Source: Stutzerimonas stutzeri (lineage in GTDB: Bacteria; Pseudomonadota; Gammaproteobacteria; Pseudomonadales; Pseudomonadaceae). From it: a DNA stretch of 64,000 nt. The stretch spans positions 186,001 to 250,000 of the forward strand of contig NZ_CP073105.1 of NCBI RefSeq assembly GCF_018138085.1, read 5' to 3'. Shown one piece after another: positions 1-8,317 of the stretch. Under the pieces are notes generated by a model. That model worked only from the letters and a program-made list of their open reading frames with translations, did not search any database and was not told where the DNA came from. Numbering within the stretch: position 1 is the first letter of the stretch; every line of letters starts with the position of its first letter. Both the position numbers and the translations under genes were made by a program.

Positions 1-636
1 CTGATCGCCAAGGAACACGCGCAGATGCAGGCGGTGTTCCTCGCCTTCCTGCCGCCGGGCATGGCCACCGATGTGCTCGAATGCATGCCTGCCGAGCGTC
101 AGGACGAGCTGCTCTACCGCATCGCCAACCTCAACGAGGTCAACAGCGATGTAATCGCCGAGCTCGAGCAACTCATCGATCGCAGCCTGCAGGTGCTCTC
201 TACGCAAGGCTCGCAGGTGCGCGGCGTGAAGCAGGCGGCCGACATCATGAACCGCTTCAAGGGCAATCGTGACCAGATGTTCGAGCTGTTGCGTGCCCAC
301 AATGAAGAGCTGGTCGAGAAGATCGAGGATGAAATGTATGACTTCTTCATCCTCTCGCGGCAGAACCCGGATGTGTTGCAGACCCTGCTGGAAGTGATTC
401 CGCTGGACGAGTGGGTGGTTGCGCTCAAGGGCGCCGAACCAGCACTGGTCAAGGCGATCCAGGCGGCGCTGCCCAAGCGCCAGGCGCAGCAGATGGAATC
501 GATCAACCGTCGCCAGGGCCCGGTGCCGCTGTCGCGGGTGGAGCAGGTGCGCAAGGACATCATGGCGGTGGTCCGCGAGATGTCTGCCGATGGCGACCTG
601 CAGATTCAACTGTTCCGCGAACAGACCGTCGAGTAA
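1..636 (+). CDS. fliG: Flagellar motor switch protein FliG (lateral-type), 5' truncated by window edge
   Basis: This is the C-terminal two thirds of FliG, the C-ring protein that links the MS ring (FliF) to the switch and receives torque from the stator. The frame is open from base 1, so the start lies outside the window. What remains is about 211 codons, covering the middle and C-terminal domains. The C-terminal part has the charged stretch 'IKAALPKRQAQQMESI' followed by 'VRKDIMAVVREMSADGDLQIQ', typical of the end of FliG. fliH starts 6 bp downstream, so fliG-fliH-fliI-fliJ look like one operon. The company of lafB-lafU-type genes suggests the lateral rather than the polar paralogue. Confidence 0.9.
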   Translation: MIAKEHAQMQAVFLAFLPPGMATDVLECMPAERQDELLYRIANLNEVNSDVIAELEQLIDRSLQVLSTQGSQVRGVKQAADIMNRFKGNRDQMFELLRAHNEELVEKIEDEMYDFFILSRQNPDVLQTLLEVIPLDEWVVALKGAEPALVKAIQAALPKRQAQQMESINRRQGPVPLSRVEQVRKDIMAVVREMSADGDLQIQLFREQTVE

Positions 637-642
637 GCGCCG

Positions 643-1335
643 ATGAGCATCAAGATCATCAAGGGCGAAGGTCGCGCCTGGCGTCCGTTCCGCTTCCCGC
701 CTCGCGTGCGCAGCGCAGCCGCTGACAGCATGGCTGGCGATCCGGCAGCTCTGCAGCGCGCGGTCGCCGATGGCTTTCAGGAAGGCATCGACAAGGGTTA
801 CGAGCAAGGCCTGGAGCAGGGGCGCGAGGCCGGGCATCGCGAAGGGCTCGAGCGCGGTGTCGAGGACGGCAAGGCGATCGGGCGCGAAGAGGGCCGTGTC
901 GCGGGTCGTCGCGCCTTCGACGAGGCGGCCCGACCGATGGATGAGCTGGTCGAGCGCTTCGAGCGCTTCCGGCAGGAATTCGAGCAGGCGCGCCGCGAAC
1001 AGTTGTTGGAGCTGGTGCAGAAGGTGTCCAAGCAGGTCATCCGCTGCGAACTGACCCTGCACCCGACGCAGTTGCTGACCCTGGCCGAGGAAGCGCTGGC
1101 GGCTATGCCGGGTGACCAGGAGGACGTGCGCATTCTGCTCAACCCCGAGGAATGCACCCGGATCAAGGAGCTGGCGCCCGAGCGTGCGGCGGCCTGGCGC
1201 CTGGTGCCGGACGAGAAGCTGGCACTCGGCGAGTGCCGCGTGGTGACGGCGCAGGCCGAAGCCGATATCGGCTGCCAGCAGCGCCTGGATTCATGCATGG
1301 ACACCCTGGCAGAACACATCAAGGCGGAAGCCTGA
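643..1335 (+). CDS. fliH: Flagellar assembly protein FliH
   Basis: FliH is the cytoplasmic regulator of the export ATPase FliI: it forms the stator-like stalk of the flagellar type III export apparatus and docks FliI to the C ring. The 230-aa product has the hallmark Gly-rich run at residues about 44-90 (repeats such as EGIDKGYEQGLEQGREAG), a GxxxG-type helical segment typical of FliH. An amphipathic region and a C-terminal domain similar to V/F-type ATPase subunit E follow. It begins 6 bp after fliG and ends 1 bp before fliI, so translation is probably coupled. Confidence 0.9.
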   Translation: MSIKIIKGEGRAWRPFRFPPRVRSAAADSMAGDPAALQRAVADGFQEGIDKGYEQGLEQGREAGHREGLERGVEDGKAIGREEGRVAGRRAFDEAARPMDELVERFERFRQEFEQARREQLLELVQKVSKQVIRCELTLHPTQLLTLAEEALAAMPGDQEDVRILLNPEECTRIKELAPERAAAWRLVPDEKLALGECRVVTAQAEADIGCQQRLDSCMDTLAEHIKAEA

Positions 1336-1336
1336 G

Positions 1337-2668
1337 ATGTCCCTGCGCGAGAGCTTCCGGCTCGATGAGGCGTTGCGTTCGCTGGACACGGTGCAGTTGG
1401 CGAAGGTCAGCGGCCGGCTGGTGCGCGTCTCCGGCATGCTGCTGGAAAGCCTCGGCTGTCAGCGCATGACCGGCCAGCGCTGCTTCGTCGAACAGGGCGA
1501 CGGCAGCATGCTCGAAGCGCAGGTGGTCGGCTTCAACCGCGAAATCACCTACCTGATGCCCTTCAAGAAGCCGGTGGGTCTGACGGCCGGCTCGCGCGTA
1601 TTTCCCGCACCGGACGACGCCAAGCTGCATATCGACGAGTCCTGGCTGGGGCGTGTGGTCAACGGCCTCGGCGAGCCGCTGGATGAAATGGGCAAGCTCA
1701 GCGGGCGCGATCCGCTGCCCACCGAGCTGCCGTCGGTCAATCCGCTCAAGCGCAAGCCGGTCAGCGAACCGCTGGACGTCGGCGTGCGGGCGATCAACTC
1801 CATGCTCACCCTCGGCAAGGGCCAGCGCGTCGGCCTGTTCGCCGGTTCCGGTGTGGGTAAGAGCGTGCTGCTGGGGATGATTACCCGGCAGACCAAGGCG
1901 GACGTCGTGGTGGTTGGCCTGATCGGCGAACGCGGCCGCGAGGTGCAGGAATTCCTGCTGCATTCGCTGGGCGAAGAGGGGCTGAAGAAGGCCGTGGTGG
2001 TGGTGGCGCCGGCCAACGAATCGCCACTGATGCGCCTCAAGGCCACCGAGCTGTGCCACAGCATTGCTGCTTATTTTCGGGATCAGGGCAACGATGTGTT
2101 GTTGCTGGTCGATTCGCTGACCCGCTACGCCATGGCCCAGCGCGAGATTGCCCTGGCGCTCGGCGAGCCGCCGGCAACCAAGGGCTATCCGCCGTCGGTG
2201 TTCGGCATGCTGCCGGAGCTGGTGGAAAGCGCCGGCAATGGCGCCAACGACAACGGCAGCCTCAGCGCGCTGTACACGGTACTGGCCGAAGGCGATGACC
2301 AGCAGGACCCGATCGTCGACTGCGCCCGGGCGATTCTTGATGGTCACATTGTGCTGTCGCGTCGACTGGCTGACGCCGGACATTACCCGGCCATCGACAT
2401 CTGCGCCTCGGTCAGCCGCTGCATGAGCCAGGTCGGTCAGCCGCCGCACCTGAGCGCGGCGCGCCAGCTCAAGGAGTTCTACAGCACCTACGAGAAGATC
2501 AAGGAGCTGATCCCGCTGGGCGGCTACAGCCCCGGCGCGGACATCAAGACCGACCGCGCCGTGCAGCTGGCACCCACCATCGAACGCTTCCTGCGTCAGG
2601 AAGTGGGCGAGGCGGCGGAGCTGGAAACCAGTCTCACCCTCCTGCAGAGCATCATCAGGAAGCCATGA
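1337..2668 (+). CDS. fliI: Flagellum-specific ATP synthase FliI
   Basis: FliI is the hexameric ATPase of flagellar type III export, homologous to the F1 beta subunit. The 443-aa length fits the family. The P-loop is seen at about residues 168-176 (AGSGVGKS), the Walker B at 'VLLLVDSLTRYA' and the catalytic region at 'GERGREVQEFL'. It also has the conserved 'GEPPATKGYPPSVF' and 'DGHIVLSRRLADAGHYPAID' segments. The start lies 2 bp after the fliH stop. The 3' end overlaps the fliJ start by 4 bp (ATGA), which implies coupled translation of the ATPase and its coiled-coil partner. Confidence 0.95.
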   Translation: MSLRESFRLDEALRSLDTVQLAKVSGRLVRVSGMLLESLGCQRMTGQRCFVEQGDGSMLEAQVVGFNREITYLMPFKKPVGLTAGSRVFPAPDDAKLHIDESWLGRVVNGLGEPLDEMGKLSGRDPLPTELPSVNPLKRKPVSEPLDVGVRAINSMLTLGKGQRVGLFAGSGVGKSVLLGMITRQTKADVVVVGLIGERGREVQEFLLHSLGEEGLKKAVVVVAPANESPLMRLKATELCHSIAAYFRDQGNDVLLLVDSLTRYAMAQREIALALGEPPATKGYPPSVFGMLPELVESAGNGANDNGSLSALYTVLAEGDDQQDPIVDCARAILDGHIVLSRRLADAGHYPAIDICASVSRCMSQVGQPPHLSAARQLKEFYSTYEKIKELIPLGGYSPGADIKTDRAVQLAPTIERFLRQEVGEAAELETSLTLLQSIIRKP

Positions 2669-3090
2669 AACAGCAGATCGAAACGCTCACGCGCCTGGCC
2701 AGCCTGCGCGGCAACCGGGTCAAGCAGATGCTCGGGCAGGTTCAGTACCAGCAGAACCTCTGCCAGCGCTACCGCAACAACATCACCGGCCTCAGCCGCC
2801 TATGCGGTTTCAGCGTGCCGATGAGCACACCGCTGCAGCGCGACAACCAACAGCGTTACAAGGCCACGCTGTACAAGATGGTCGAATTGCAGCGCCGCGA
2901 ACTGGCGGTGGCCGAACAGGCGCTGGTGCGGATCCAGCAGGAACTGCTGCAGGCCATGCGCAGCGAGAAGGTGGTCGAGCACGTGATCGAGGCCAAGATG
3001 CAGCAGTGGCAGCAACTGCTGATGGCGCAGGAGCAGAAGATTCAGGATGGCCTGGCGGCGCAGAGCTGGTGGCGTAATCAGATTGCTTGA
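2665..3090 (+). CDS. fliJ: Flagellar export chaperone FliJ
   Basis: FliJ is the small coiled-coil stalk protein of the FliH-FliI-FliJ export ATPase and helps recycle chaperones. The 141-aa product is almost entirely helical and rich in Gln, Arg and Leu, with heptad spacing. 'LGQVQYQQNLCQRYRNNI' near residue 22 and 'AKMQQWQQLLMAQEQKIQ' near the end are typical. It starts inside the fliI stop (ATGA overlap) and is the last gene of the fliGHIJ operon here. Its 3' end is unusual: a decayed second copy of the last ~70 bp lies about 245 bp downstream (from about 3266), together with a repeat element. Confidence 0.85.
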   Translation: MKQQIETLTRLASLRGNRVKQMLGQVQYQQNLCQRYRNNITGLSRLCGFSVPMSTPLQRDNQQRYKATLYKMVELQRRELAVAEQALVRIQQELLQAMRSEKVVEHVIEAKMQQWQQLLMAQEQKIQDGLAAQSWWRNQIA

Positions 3091-3437
3091 TGGGGTTGGG
3101 CTCCGAGTTCGCTTGGCTCCGCCCCCTCACCCCAGCCCTCTCCCCAGAGGGGCGAGGGGGCGTGTGATGGATGGGTGGGAGGCTGGTGGCAGTGGTCGGG
3201 CGAAGGTTGAGCAAAGGGGATCCGGGTACGCCGGCAGCGGCTCGCAGGGCCGACCCCCTCTTCGTGAGGGCGCAGGACCAGAAGGTTCAAGGATGGCCTG
3301 GCAGCGCAGTTGTGGCGTAACTAGATTTGCTTTATGCGGTGTGCTTGGGCGCCGAGTTTGCTTGGCTCCGCCCCCTCACCCCAGCCCTCTCCCCAGAGGG
3401 GCGAGGGGGCGTGTATGGCGTGATGGACGGGTGGGAG
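3021..3437. repeat. Imperfect tandem duplication of the fliJ 3' end plus a GC-rich repeat element
   Basis: Two similar blocks, about 3021-3185 and 3266-3437 (period ~245 bp), each start with sequence matching the last ~70 bp of fliJ. They continue through 'GCTTGGCTCCGCCCCCTCACC' into an identical hairpin-forming 'CCAGCCCTCTCCCCAGAGGGG' block. The second fliJ-like copy has small indels and cannot code. A third, inverted relative of the hairpin block lies near 3636-3682. The whole interval 3091-3746 has no convincing gene; frames running through it encode the repeat-derived 'LTPALSPEGRG' motif. Confidence 0.75.
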
Positions 3438-3635
3438 CCCGGCTCCCGGGGCCCGAAGAAGGCCCGCAAAGGCATCTCATGTCTTGGAGCGGCCATGCGA
3501 ATACCGCAACCCCTACGGCCAGACCTGCTCGTCTCTTGCTGGGAGAGGATTGAAATGAATGGAGTGCTTGAAGCGGCGAGGCTCGAAACAGAACGTCATG
3601 GTCGCCACGCAAGGGCTTCAAACCCGCACGGCCAA

Positions 3636-3682
3636 CTCCCTCTCCCCGCTTGCGGGGAGAGGGCTGGGGTGAGGGGGTGTGC
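3636..3682. repeat. Inverted copy of the CCCTCTCCCC...GGGGAGAGGG hairpin element
   Basis: The segment contains CCCTCTCCCC, a short loop and GGGGAGAGGG, followed by GCTGGGGTGAGGGGG. This is the reverse complement of the element at about 3127-3163 and 3372-3408. It is a mobile-type intergenic hairpin, with no gene inside. Confidence 0.7.
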
Positions 3683-3746
3683 TTGAGTAAGGCATCGGAG
3701 GATCGGCTGAAAACGCCCCGCCGGTCCGCTCCGGCAAAAAAATATT

Positions 3747-3773
3747 TAAGGTTTCCGCCTGAGCGGTCGCTTG
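3747..3773 (+). promoter_or_regulatory. Candidate sigma28 (FliA) promoter for flgM
   Basis: TAAGGTTT, an 11-bp spacer, then GTCGCTTG lie 33 bp before the flgM start. The -35 half matches the sigma28 consensus TAAAGTTT at seven of eight positions. The -10 half matches GCCGATAA only at four of eight. flgM is FliA-dependent in many flagellar systems, which supports the guess. No transcription data. Confidence 0.4.
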
Positions 3774-3805
3774 TTTGGCGGTAACCACCGAGTTGGAACG
3801 ACATC

Positions 3806-4081
3806 ATGGAAATCAGCCGGCACTTCAAGCCCGCCATCGCGACGCCCGCCGAGCCGGGAGCGACCCGTCCGGTCGCCGCTCGTCCCACCGCACAGCCCGC
3901 CGCCCGCCAGGCCGGCAGCCTTCCGCTGGAGCAGATGCACGACGCCCTGCGCGCGATGCCCGAGGTCGATCTGGATCGGGTAGCGGCCATCAAGCAGGCG
4001 CTGCAGCGCGGCGAGATCTCCACCGACGTGGGTGATCTGGCCAGCAGCATGCTCAGCTTTCACCGTGGAAACGATGCGTGA
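3806..4081 (+). CDS. flgM: Anti-sigma28 factor FlgM
   Basis: FlgM holds sigma28 (FliA) inactive until the hook-basal body is finished and FlgM is exported. The 91-aa product has a disordered, Pro/Ala-rich N-terminus and the C-terminal sigma-binding region 'MPEVDLDRVAAIKQALQRGE' followed by 'ISTDVGDLASSMLSFH', characteristic of FlgM. It overlaps the next gene by 4 bp (GTGA). The cognate sigma factor is probably the fliA copy at 8790-9524. Start chosen at the ATG that gives the usual length. Confidence 0.85.
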   Translation: MEISRHFKPAIATPAEPGATRPVAARPTAQPAARQAGSLPLEQMHDALRAMPEVDLDRVAAIKQALQRGEISTDVGDLASSMLSFHRGNDA

Positions 4082-4518
4082 GCCAGCGTGAAAAGCTGCT
4101 GGCGGTCGTCGATGACGACCTGCAACAGGACTGCGGCGATTACCTCGCCTTGCGCGAGCTGATGCAGGAGCTGTACGGGCGTCTGCTCGAGCGGGACGTG
4201 CCGGAAATCGATCGCATCAACCTGCAGATCACCGTCCGCGTCGAAGCCATTGCCGTGCGCGCCCAGCGCCGCAGCAAGGTGTTGGCGGCGTTCCGGCTGG
4301 AAACCTCCGGCGTGGGCATGCGTCGCCTGCTGGCCAGCTGCACGGGTGAGCGCGGCGAATCCCTTCAGCAGCATTGGCGGCAGGTCGGCGATCTGGCCGT
4401 GCAGTGCCAGCAATTCAACGAGCACAACGGCAAGCTGCTTGCCATGCATCACGACATCCTGCAGCAGCTGCTCGCCGGTGGGCAGGACGCCCGGCTCTAC
4501 TCACCGCAGGCGTACTGA
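4078..4518 (+). CDS. flgN: Flagellar export chaperone FlgN
   Basis: FlgN-type chaperones bind the hook-associated proteins FlgK and FlgL and deliver them to the export gate. The 146-aa product is all-helical and rich in Gln, Leu and Arg, with the family-like N-terminal pattern 'VDDDLQQDCGDYLALRELMQ'. It starts with GTG inside the flgM stop codon. The flgM-flgN pairing is standard, and the position supports the call more than the sequence does, because FlgN is poorly conserved. Confidence 0.75.
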   Translation: MSQREKLLAVVDDDLQQDCGDYLALRELMQELYGRLLERDVPEIDRINLQITVRVEAIAVRAQRRSKVLAAFRLETSGVGMRRLLASCTGERGESLQQHWRQVGDLAVQCQQFNEHNGKLLAMHHDILQQLLAGGQDARLYSPQAY

Positions 4519-5052
4519 GCCACATAACCCGGCGCGCGAATTCTCTGGCTTGAGGAGTGCCAGCGAGCCGGGGCTTACAGCCTCTCTAATCTCCGCCCTG
4601 CCAAGGCTGGCCGCTTCGCAGAAGCCATGCCGACTACGAATGGCTGATGCCGATCCTGCACCTCGTCGCCCCGCGCCGGTCTTGCGTGCGCGACCTAGAA
4701 ACAGCCAGCAGGCTTCGGCCCGAAAGTCGAAGCACAGCGCTTGCCGTTGGTAGGGGCTGACTTGCCGGCTGATCGGCGTCCGCTGTCTCAACCGCTCAGG
4801 GTGCTTGGCTCCGAGCCCGGCCCGCCCGCAAAGCGGCACCGTGGCAATTTCGCACCTCTGCAAGCGGATGAATTAATCCACTTCCGCTACCGCTTTAACT
4901 ACCTCGCCTCTGACGTCGCCTTTACAGACAGATGTTCCGCCAGCGTTCGAAGCGGAAACGGTACTTCCCCGTTTCCTCGTTGTGTCGTTTAGCGGAAGCC
5001 TTTTTTCTGCATGGCCGGCGCTGAAACGCCCGTAAACAGGGCATTCGAGACC
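4519..5052. other. Intergenic region upstream of fliD with clustered AAGCGGAA motifs and an inverted repeat
   Basis: I find no convincing gene here; the open frames lack family features and ribosome sites. The distal half (4862-4998) has AAGCGGAT at 4862, TTCCGCT at 4882-4888, AAGCGGAAA at 4950-4958 and AGCGGAAG at 4991-4998. It also has a perfect 8-bp inverted repeat GGAAACGG...CCGTTTCC at 4954-4976. These lie about 55-190 bp upstream of the sigma54 promoter at 5053, the usual place for enhancer-binding sites. Confidence 0.5.
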
Positions 5053-5068
5053 TGGCATCCAACTTGCT
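5053..5068 (+). promoter_or_regulatory. Sigma54 promoter of the fliD (lafB) operon
   Basis: TGGCATCCAACTTGCT matches the sigma54 consensus TGGCACGN4TTGCW, with GG and GC exactly 10 bp apart (5054-5055 and 5066-5067). Transcription would start near 5079, just before the AGAGGGG ribosome site at 5081-5087. This decides that fliD begins at 5088 or 5094 and not further upstream. Confidence 0.8.
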
Positions 5069-5093
5069 CTATCTGATTCAAGAGGGGATGGTG

Positions 5094-6401
5094 ATGGCTA
5101 TAAATTCCGATTACGTAAAGCAGATGTCGACGCAGTTGGCGACCTACGAGGTTCAGTCTTCGTTGGATCGGCTTAACCGCAACGAAGCTCGCTACAAGGC
5201 CCAGCGCGACGCGTTGAGCTCGCTGCGTACCTCGCTGAGCACCTTCAAGTCAGCCATGACCAAGCTCAACAGCAGCACGTCGAGCATGCTGACCAACAGC
5301 GCGACCTTCAGCCAGGAGGGCTACGCCACCGCTACCGTGGGCACCACGGCAAAGGCTGGCACCTATGACTTCTTCGTCGAGCGGCTGGCCGGTAAGCAGC
5401 AGGTCGCGGTACAGGGCCTGGTCGACGGCAGCCTGAGCGGCACCCTGACGCTGAACGCCCAGGCTTTCGACCTGAGCCAGTACGCCACGCTGGGCGATGC
5501 CGCCACGGCCATCAACGACGCCGGTCTCGGTGTGCAAGCGACCCTGGTACGCAGCAACGGCGCGGTCAGCCTGGTCGTCAGCAGCGAGCAAACCGGCGCT
5601 GCCAACGCATTCAGCCACAGCATGACGGGCAACGCAGCCGCCACCACGACAGAGCTGTCCACTGCCCAGGACGCCATGGTCCGTCTGGGTGGCAGCTATG
5701 GCGCGGGCGGCATCGAGCTGACCAGCGCCAGCAACACCTTCACGGACGTCATCGACGGCGTCAGCCTGACCGTAAGCAAGACCCATGCGGCGGGCGACAC
5801 CCCGCTGACCGTCACGGTCGGCCAGGACAAGGCCGACACCCAGGCCAAGGCGCAGACCTTCATCGACGCCTTCAACGCCCTGATGACCAGTTTCGATTCG
5901 CTCACCGCCAGTGGCAGCGACAGCGCCAAGCGCGGCGCCCTGGCCGGCGATTCCGGCGTGCGCGCCATCGAGAGCCGTCTGAATGGCCTGCTGCGTGCCG
6001 ACTTCGGCGGCAAGAGCCTGATCGATTTCGGCATCAGTGCCGACCGTAACGGCAAGCTGACGATCGATGCCAAGCGCTTCGAAGCCGCGGTCGCCAACGA
6101 TCCAGCGGGCTTCGAGGAGCTGTTTACCGGCACTGACAAGCTGCTCGACAGCATGGACAAGACCGTCGGCAGTTACACCAGCAGCACCAACGGCCTGCTG
6201 AAGAACCGCATGGACACGCTGGACATGAACCTGCGCCGCATCGACGAGCAGTTCGACACCCTCCAGCAGCAGTACGACACCCACTACAGCCGCTACCTGC
6301 GGCAGTTCACCACCATGATGCAGACCATGCAGAGCATGGAGCAGACCAGCGGAATGTTCTCGATGCCAACCACATCGCAAGCTAACGGATTGTTCTCATG
6401 A
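5094..6401 (+). CDS. fliD: Flagellar filament cap protein FliD (LafB-type)
   Basis: FliD caps the growing filament and folds exported flagellin. The product is 435 aa from the ATG at 5094, which lies 6 bp after AGAGGGG; the ATG at 5088 is an alternative. The N-terminal domain has the coiled region 'QSSLDRLNRNEARYKAQRDA'. The middle shows flagellin-IN-like repeats such as 'AATAINDAGLGVQATLV'. The C-terminal D0 helix 'RYLRQFTTMMQTMQSMEQTS' is typical. It heads the series fliD-fliS-fliT-fliK-fliL-fliA-motA-motB, which matches lafB-lafU of lateral systems, and is driven by the sigma54 promoter at 5053. Confidence 0.9.
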   Translation: MAINSDYVKQMSTQLATYEVQSSLDRLNRNEARYKAQRDALSSLRTSLSTFKSAMTKLNSSTSSMLTNSATFSQEGYATATVGTTAKAGTYDFFVERLAGKQQVAVQGLVDGSLSGTLTLNAQAFDLSQYATLGDAATAINDAGLGVQATLVRSNGAVSLVVSSEQTGAANAFSHSMTGNAAATTTELSTAQDAMVRLGGSYGAGGIELTSASNTFTDVIDGVSLTVSKTHAAGDTPLTVTVGQDKADTQAKAQTFIDAFNALMTSFDSLTASGSDSAKRGALAGDSGVRAIESRLNGLLRADFGGKSLIDFGISADRNGKLTIDAKRFEAAVANDPAGFEELFTGTDKLLDSMDKTVGSYTSSTNGLLKNRMDTLDMNLRRIDEQFDTLQQQYDTHYSRYLRQFTTMMQTMQSMEQTSGMFSMPTTSQANGLFS

Positions 6402-6796
6402 ACGGCTATCACCCGAACGACAGTTACGACAGCTACCGCTCGGTAGACCTCGAAGCGCGTGCCGCCTCCGCGTCGCCCTATGAGCTGGTGCTGGTGCTGA
6501 TGGACGGCCTGCTGGACGAGCTGGCGCGGGCCCGCGGCCACATCGAGCACAAGCGCTACCAGCAGAAAGGTCTTTCGCTGGAAAAGTGCATGAACATCCT
6601 CAACGGCCTTAACGGCGCGCTCGATGAAGAGGGCGGCGGCGAAGTGGTGCAAGGCTTGTCGCGTCTCTACGAGTACTGCATCTATCGGCTCTCGGACGTC
6701 AGCGTTTCGCTGTCGCTCGAAGGGCTGGACGAGGTGATCAACCTGCTCGGCATTCTCCGTGAGGGCTGGGAGGGCGTCAGTGCCGCCCGTAAGTGA
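6398..6796 (+). CDS. fliS: Flagellin export chaperone FliS (LafC-type)
   Basis: FliS binds the C-terminal D0 region of flagellin in the cytoplasm, preventing early polymerisation. The 132-aa helical product has the family start 'SYRSVDLEARAASASPYELV', with the LVLMDGLLDELARARG helix and 'KGLSLEKCMNILNGLN'. It overlaps fliD by 4 bp (ATGA) and is itself overlapped by the following fliT-like gene. Length and order match lafC of Vibrio and Aeromonas lateral clusters. Confidence 0.9.
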   Translation: MNGYHPNDSYDSYRSVDLEARAASASPYELVLVLMDGLLDELARARGHIEHKRYQQKGLSLEKCMNILNGLNGALDEEGGGEVVQGLSRLYEYCIYRLSDVSVSLSLEGLDEVINLLGILREGWEGVSAARK

Positions 6797-7103
6797 CAGC
6801 GAACGCCTGATGGCGCTGCATGGCGACTTGCAGGCGGCGTTGCAGAGTGGCGACTGGACGGCGGTCGCCGCAGTCGATGCGGCGATCCGCCAGTGCCTGG
6901 TGACGCTGGCCGGGCGGCTTGAGCTGGACGAGTCGACGCACGCGGCCAGGGACCGTCTCAAGCAGCTCCACGGCGAAGGTCTGCAAGCCTGCGCAGAAGA
7001 ATGTGAGCGCTTGCGCCTGTTGCTGTTGAACCACCTCGAATACGCCGAAGGGCGTGCCGCCTATCAGCGCATTGACATGTTCCAAGCCGGAGACAGGGGA
7101 TGA
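6780..7103 (+). CDS. FliT-like chaperone (LafD position)
   Basis: A small helical protein of 107 aa that starts with GTG at 6780, five bases after a strong GGGAGGG ribosome site, and overlaps the fliS end by 17 bp. It contains 'ERLMALHGDLQAALQSGDW' and a Leu-rich C-terminal helix. FliT-type chaperones bind FliD and are poorly conserved, so the call rests mostly on size, helicity and the fliD-fliS-X-fliK position. It overlaps fliK by 4 bp. It could also be a lineage-specific lateral-system protein. Confidence 0.6.
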   Translation: MPPVSDSERLMALHGDLQAALQSGDWTAVAAVDAAIRQCLVTLAGRLELDESTHAARDRLKQLHGEGLQACAEECERLRLLLLNHLEYAEGRAAYQRIDMFQAGDRG

Positions 7104-8281
7104 TCCAGTCGATATCAGCCACGCGTGCCGCCGCGGCCAATGGCGAATCTGCATCGCCGGCGGCTGCGCGCGCGGGTCAGGGCGGGCAGGCCACTGCCGG
7201 CCGGGCGATGGCAGGCGATGCCTTGCGTGCCTTCGGCGAGCGCCTGCGGCAGGCTGCAACCGCAGATGATGATCTGCCCTCGGTGCCTGCCGCCTCGTTG
7301 CCGGGCGCGTTGCCTGTTGTGGCGGCCGAGCAGGGCCGGGTCGCGCAGGCTGGCGGAACTTCCAGCCAGGGCAGCGAGAAACCCCAGGAGCTGACCCCGG
7401 AGCAATGGCTGCTGAGCATGATCGACCAGCAACTGGCCGAGATCCAGGCGCGCGATGCGGCACAGGCGGACGCCATGCCTGCCCAGCTACCGCCGGCGTT
7501 GCCGGACGCCGGCAACTCCGCAAGCGAGGAGCCGTTCGCCGGTATGGCGGAGCAGGTACAGCTATCCCAGGCGCCATCCGTGACCGCTGCGACCGATCCG
7601 CTGAATACCGCTATTGCGGCAGCGCCTCGGCGCGGCGCCGTCGAGGCGAGTCCGTTGACGGCAGCCCTGTCCAAACCCGCCGGCGAGATGGGTCTCGTGC
7701 AACCGGCTGGTGTCATGGCCACGCCGCTCGAGGCGACGTCGGCCGCCGCACTGGAACCGCTGCTGGACACCACCGAGCCGCAGGATTCCGGCGACCCGTT
7801 GGCCGCTGCGGTCGAGCGCGGACAAGCCACACCGCTGCACTCGGCTGACCGCACGCTGAAACTCCAGGCACCGGAAGCCAAATGGGGCGAGCAGATGCTC
7901 CACGCCTTGCGTGAGAACGTCGATCTGCAGATTCAGCAGAAGCTTCAGAACGCCACCATCCGCCTCGATCCGCCGGAGCTGGGCAGCATGGAAATCCTGC
8001 TCAGCCACGAGTCGGGCCGGCTCAACGTGCACCTGTCCGCCGCGAACGCCGATGTGGCGCGCCTGCTGCAGCAGACCAGTGATCGGCTGCGCCAGGAGCT
8101 GGTGGGCCAGCATTTCGTCCAGGTCAACGTGCAGGTCGGCGCCGACGGCGGCGGTCAGCAGGGTCAGCCACGCCAACGCCCGCTGCTGGCTGGGGACGAG
8201 GCGCCGCTGGCGGCCCGGCCGCAGGAGCAGGAGCCGGAGCGGGAAAGCGGCCGTGCCCGTGATGTCCTGGTAACGGTCTGA
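7100..8281 (+). CDS. fliK: Flagellar hook-length control protein FliK (LafE-type)
   Basis: FliK is the exported molecular ruler that ends hook growth and switches export specificity. The 393-aa protein has a long Ala/Pro-rich, low-complexity N-terminal two thirds and a conserved C-terminal switch domain at about residues 265-350, with 'TIRLDPPELGSMEILLSHES' and 'LRQELVGQHFVQVNVQVG'. The tail is charged (EQEPERESGRARD). The start overlaps the fliT-like stop. The position corresponds to lafE. Confidence 0.88.
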   Translation: MIQSISATRAAAANGESASPAAARAGQGGQATAGRAMAGDALRAFGERLRQAATADDDLPSVPAASLPGALPVVAAEQGRVAQAGGTSSQGSEKPQELTPEQWLLSMIDQQLAEIQARDAAQADAMPAQLPPALPDAGNSASEEPFAGMAEQVQLSQAPSVTAATDPLNTAIAAAPRRGAVEASPLTAALSKPAGEMGLVQPAGVMATPLEATSAAALEPLLDTTEPQDSGDPLAAAVERGQATPLHSADRTLKLQAPEAKWGEQMLHALRENVDLQIQQKLQNATIRLDPPELGSMEILLSHESGRLNVHLSAANADVARLLQQTSDRLRQELVGQHFVQVNVQVGADGGGQQGQPRQRPLLAGDEAPLAARPQEQEPERESGRARDVLVTV

Positions 8282-8317
8282 GCCGATCCAACCTAATCAG
8301 TCATTTGTGAGTGTGTT

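Noticed and set aside
3327..3686. Possible small gene between fliJ and flgM
   Set aside because: Translation is built from the repeat element (LTPALSPEGRG) and a decayed fliJ copy; no family or ribosome site.
4741..4992. Possible small gene upstream of fliD
   Set aside because: No ribosome site or recognisable protein; the stretch overlaps the clustered AAGCGGAA motifs and inverted repeat of the fliD control region.
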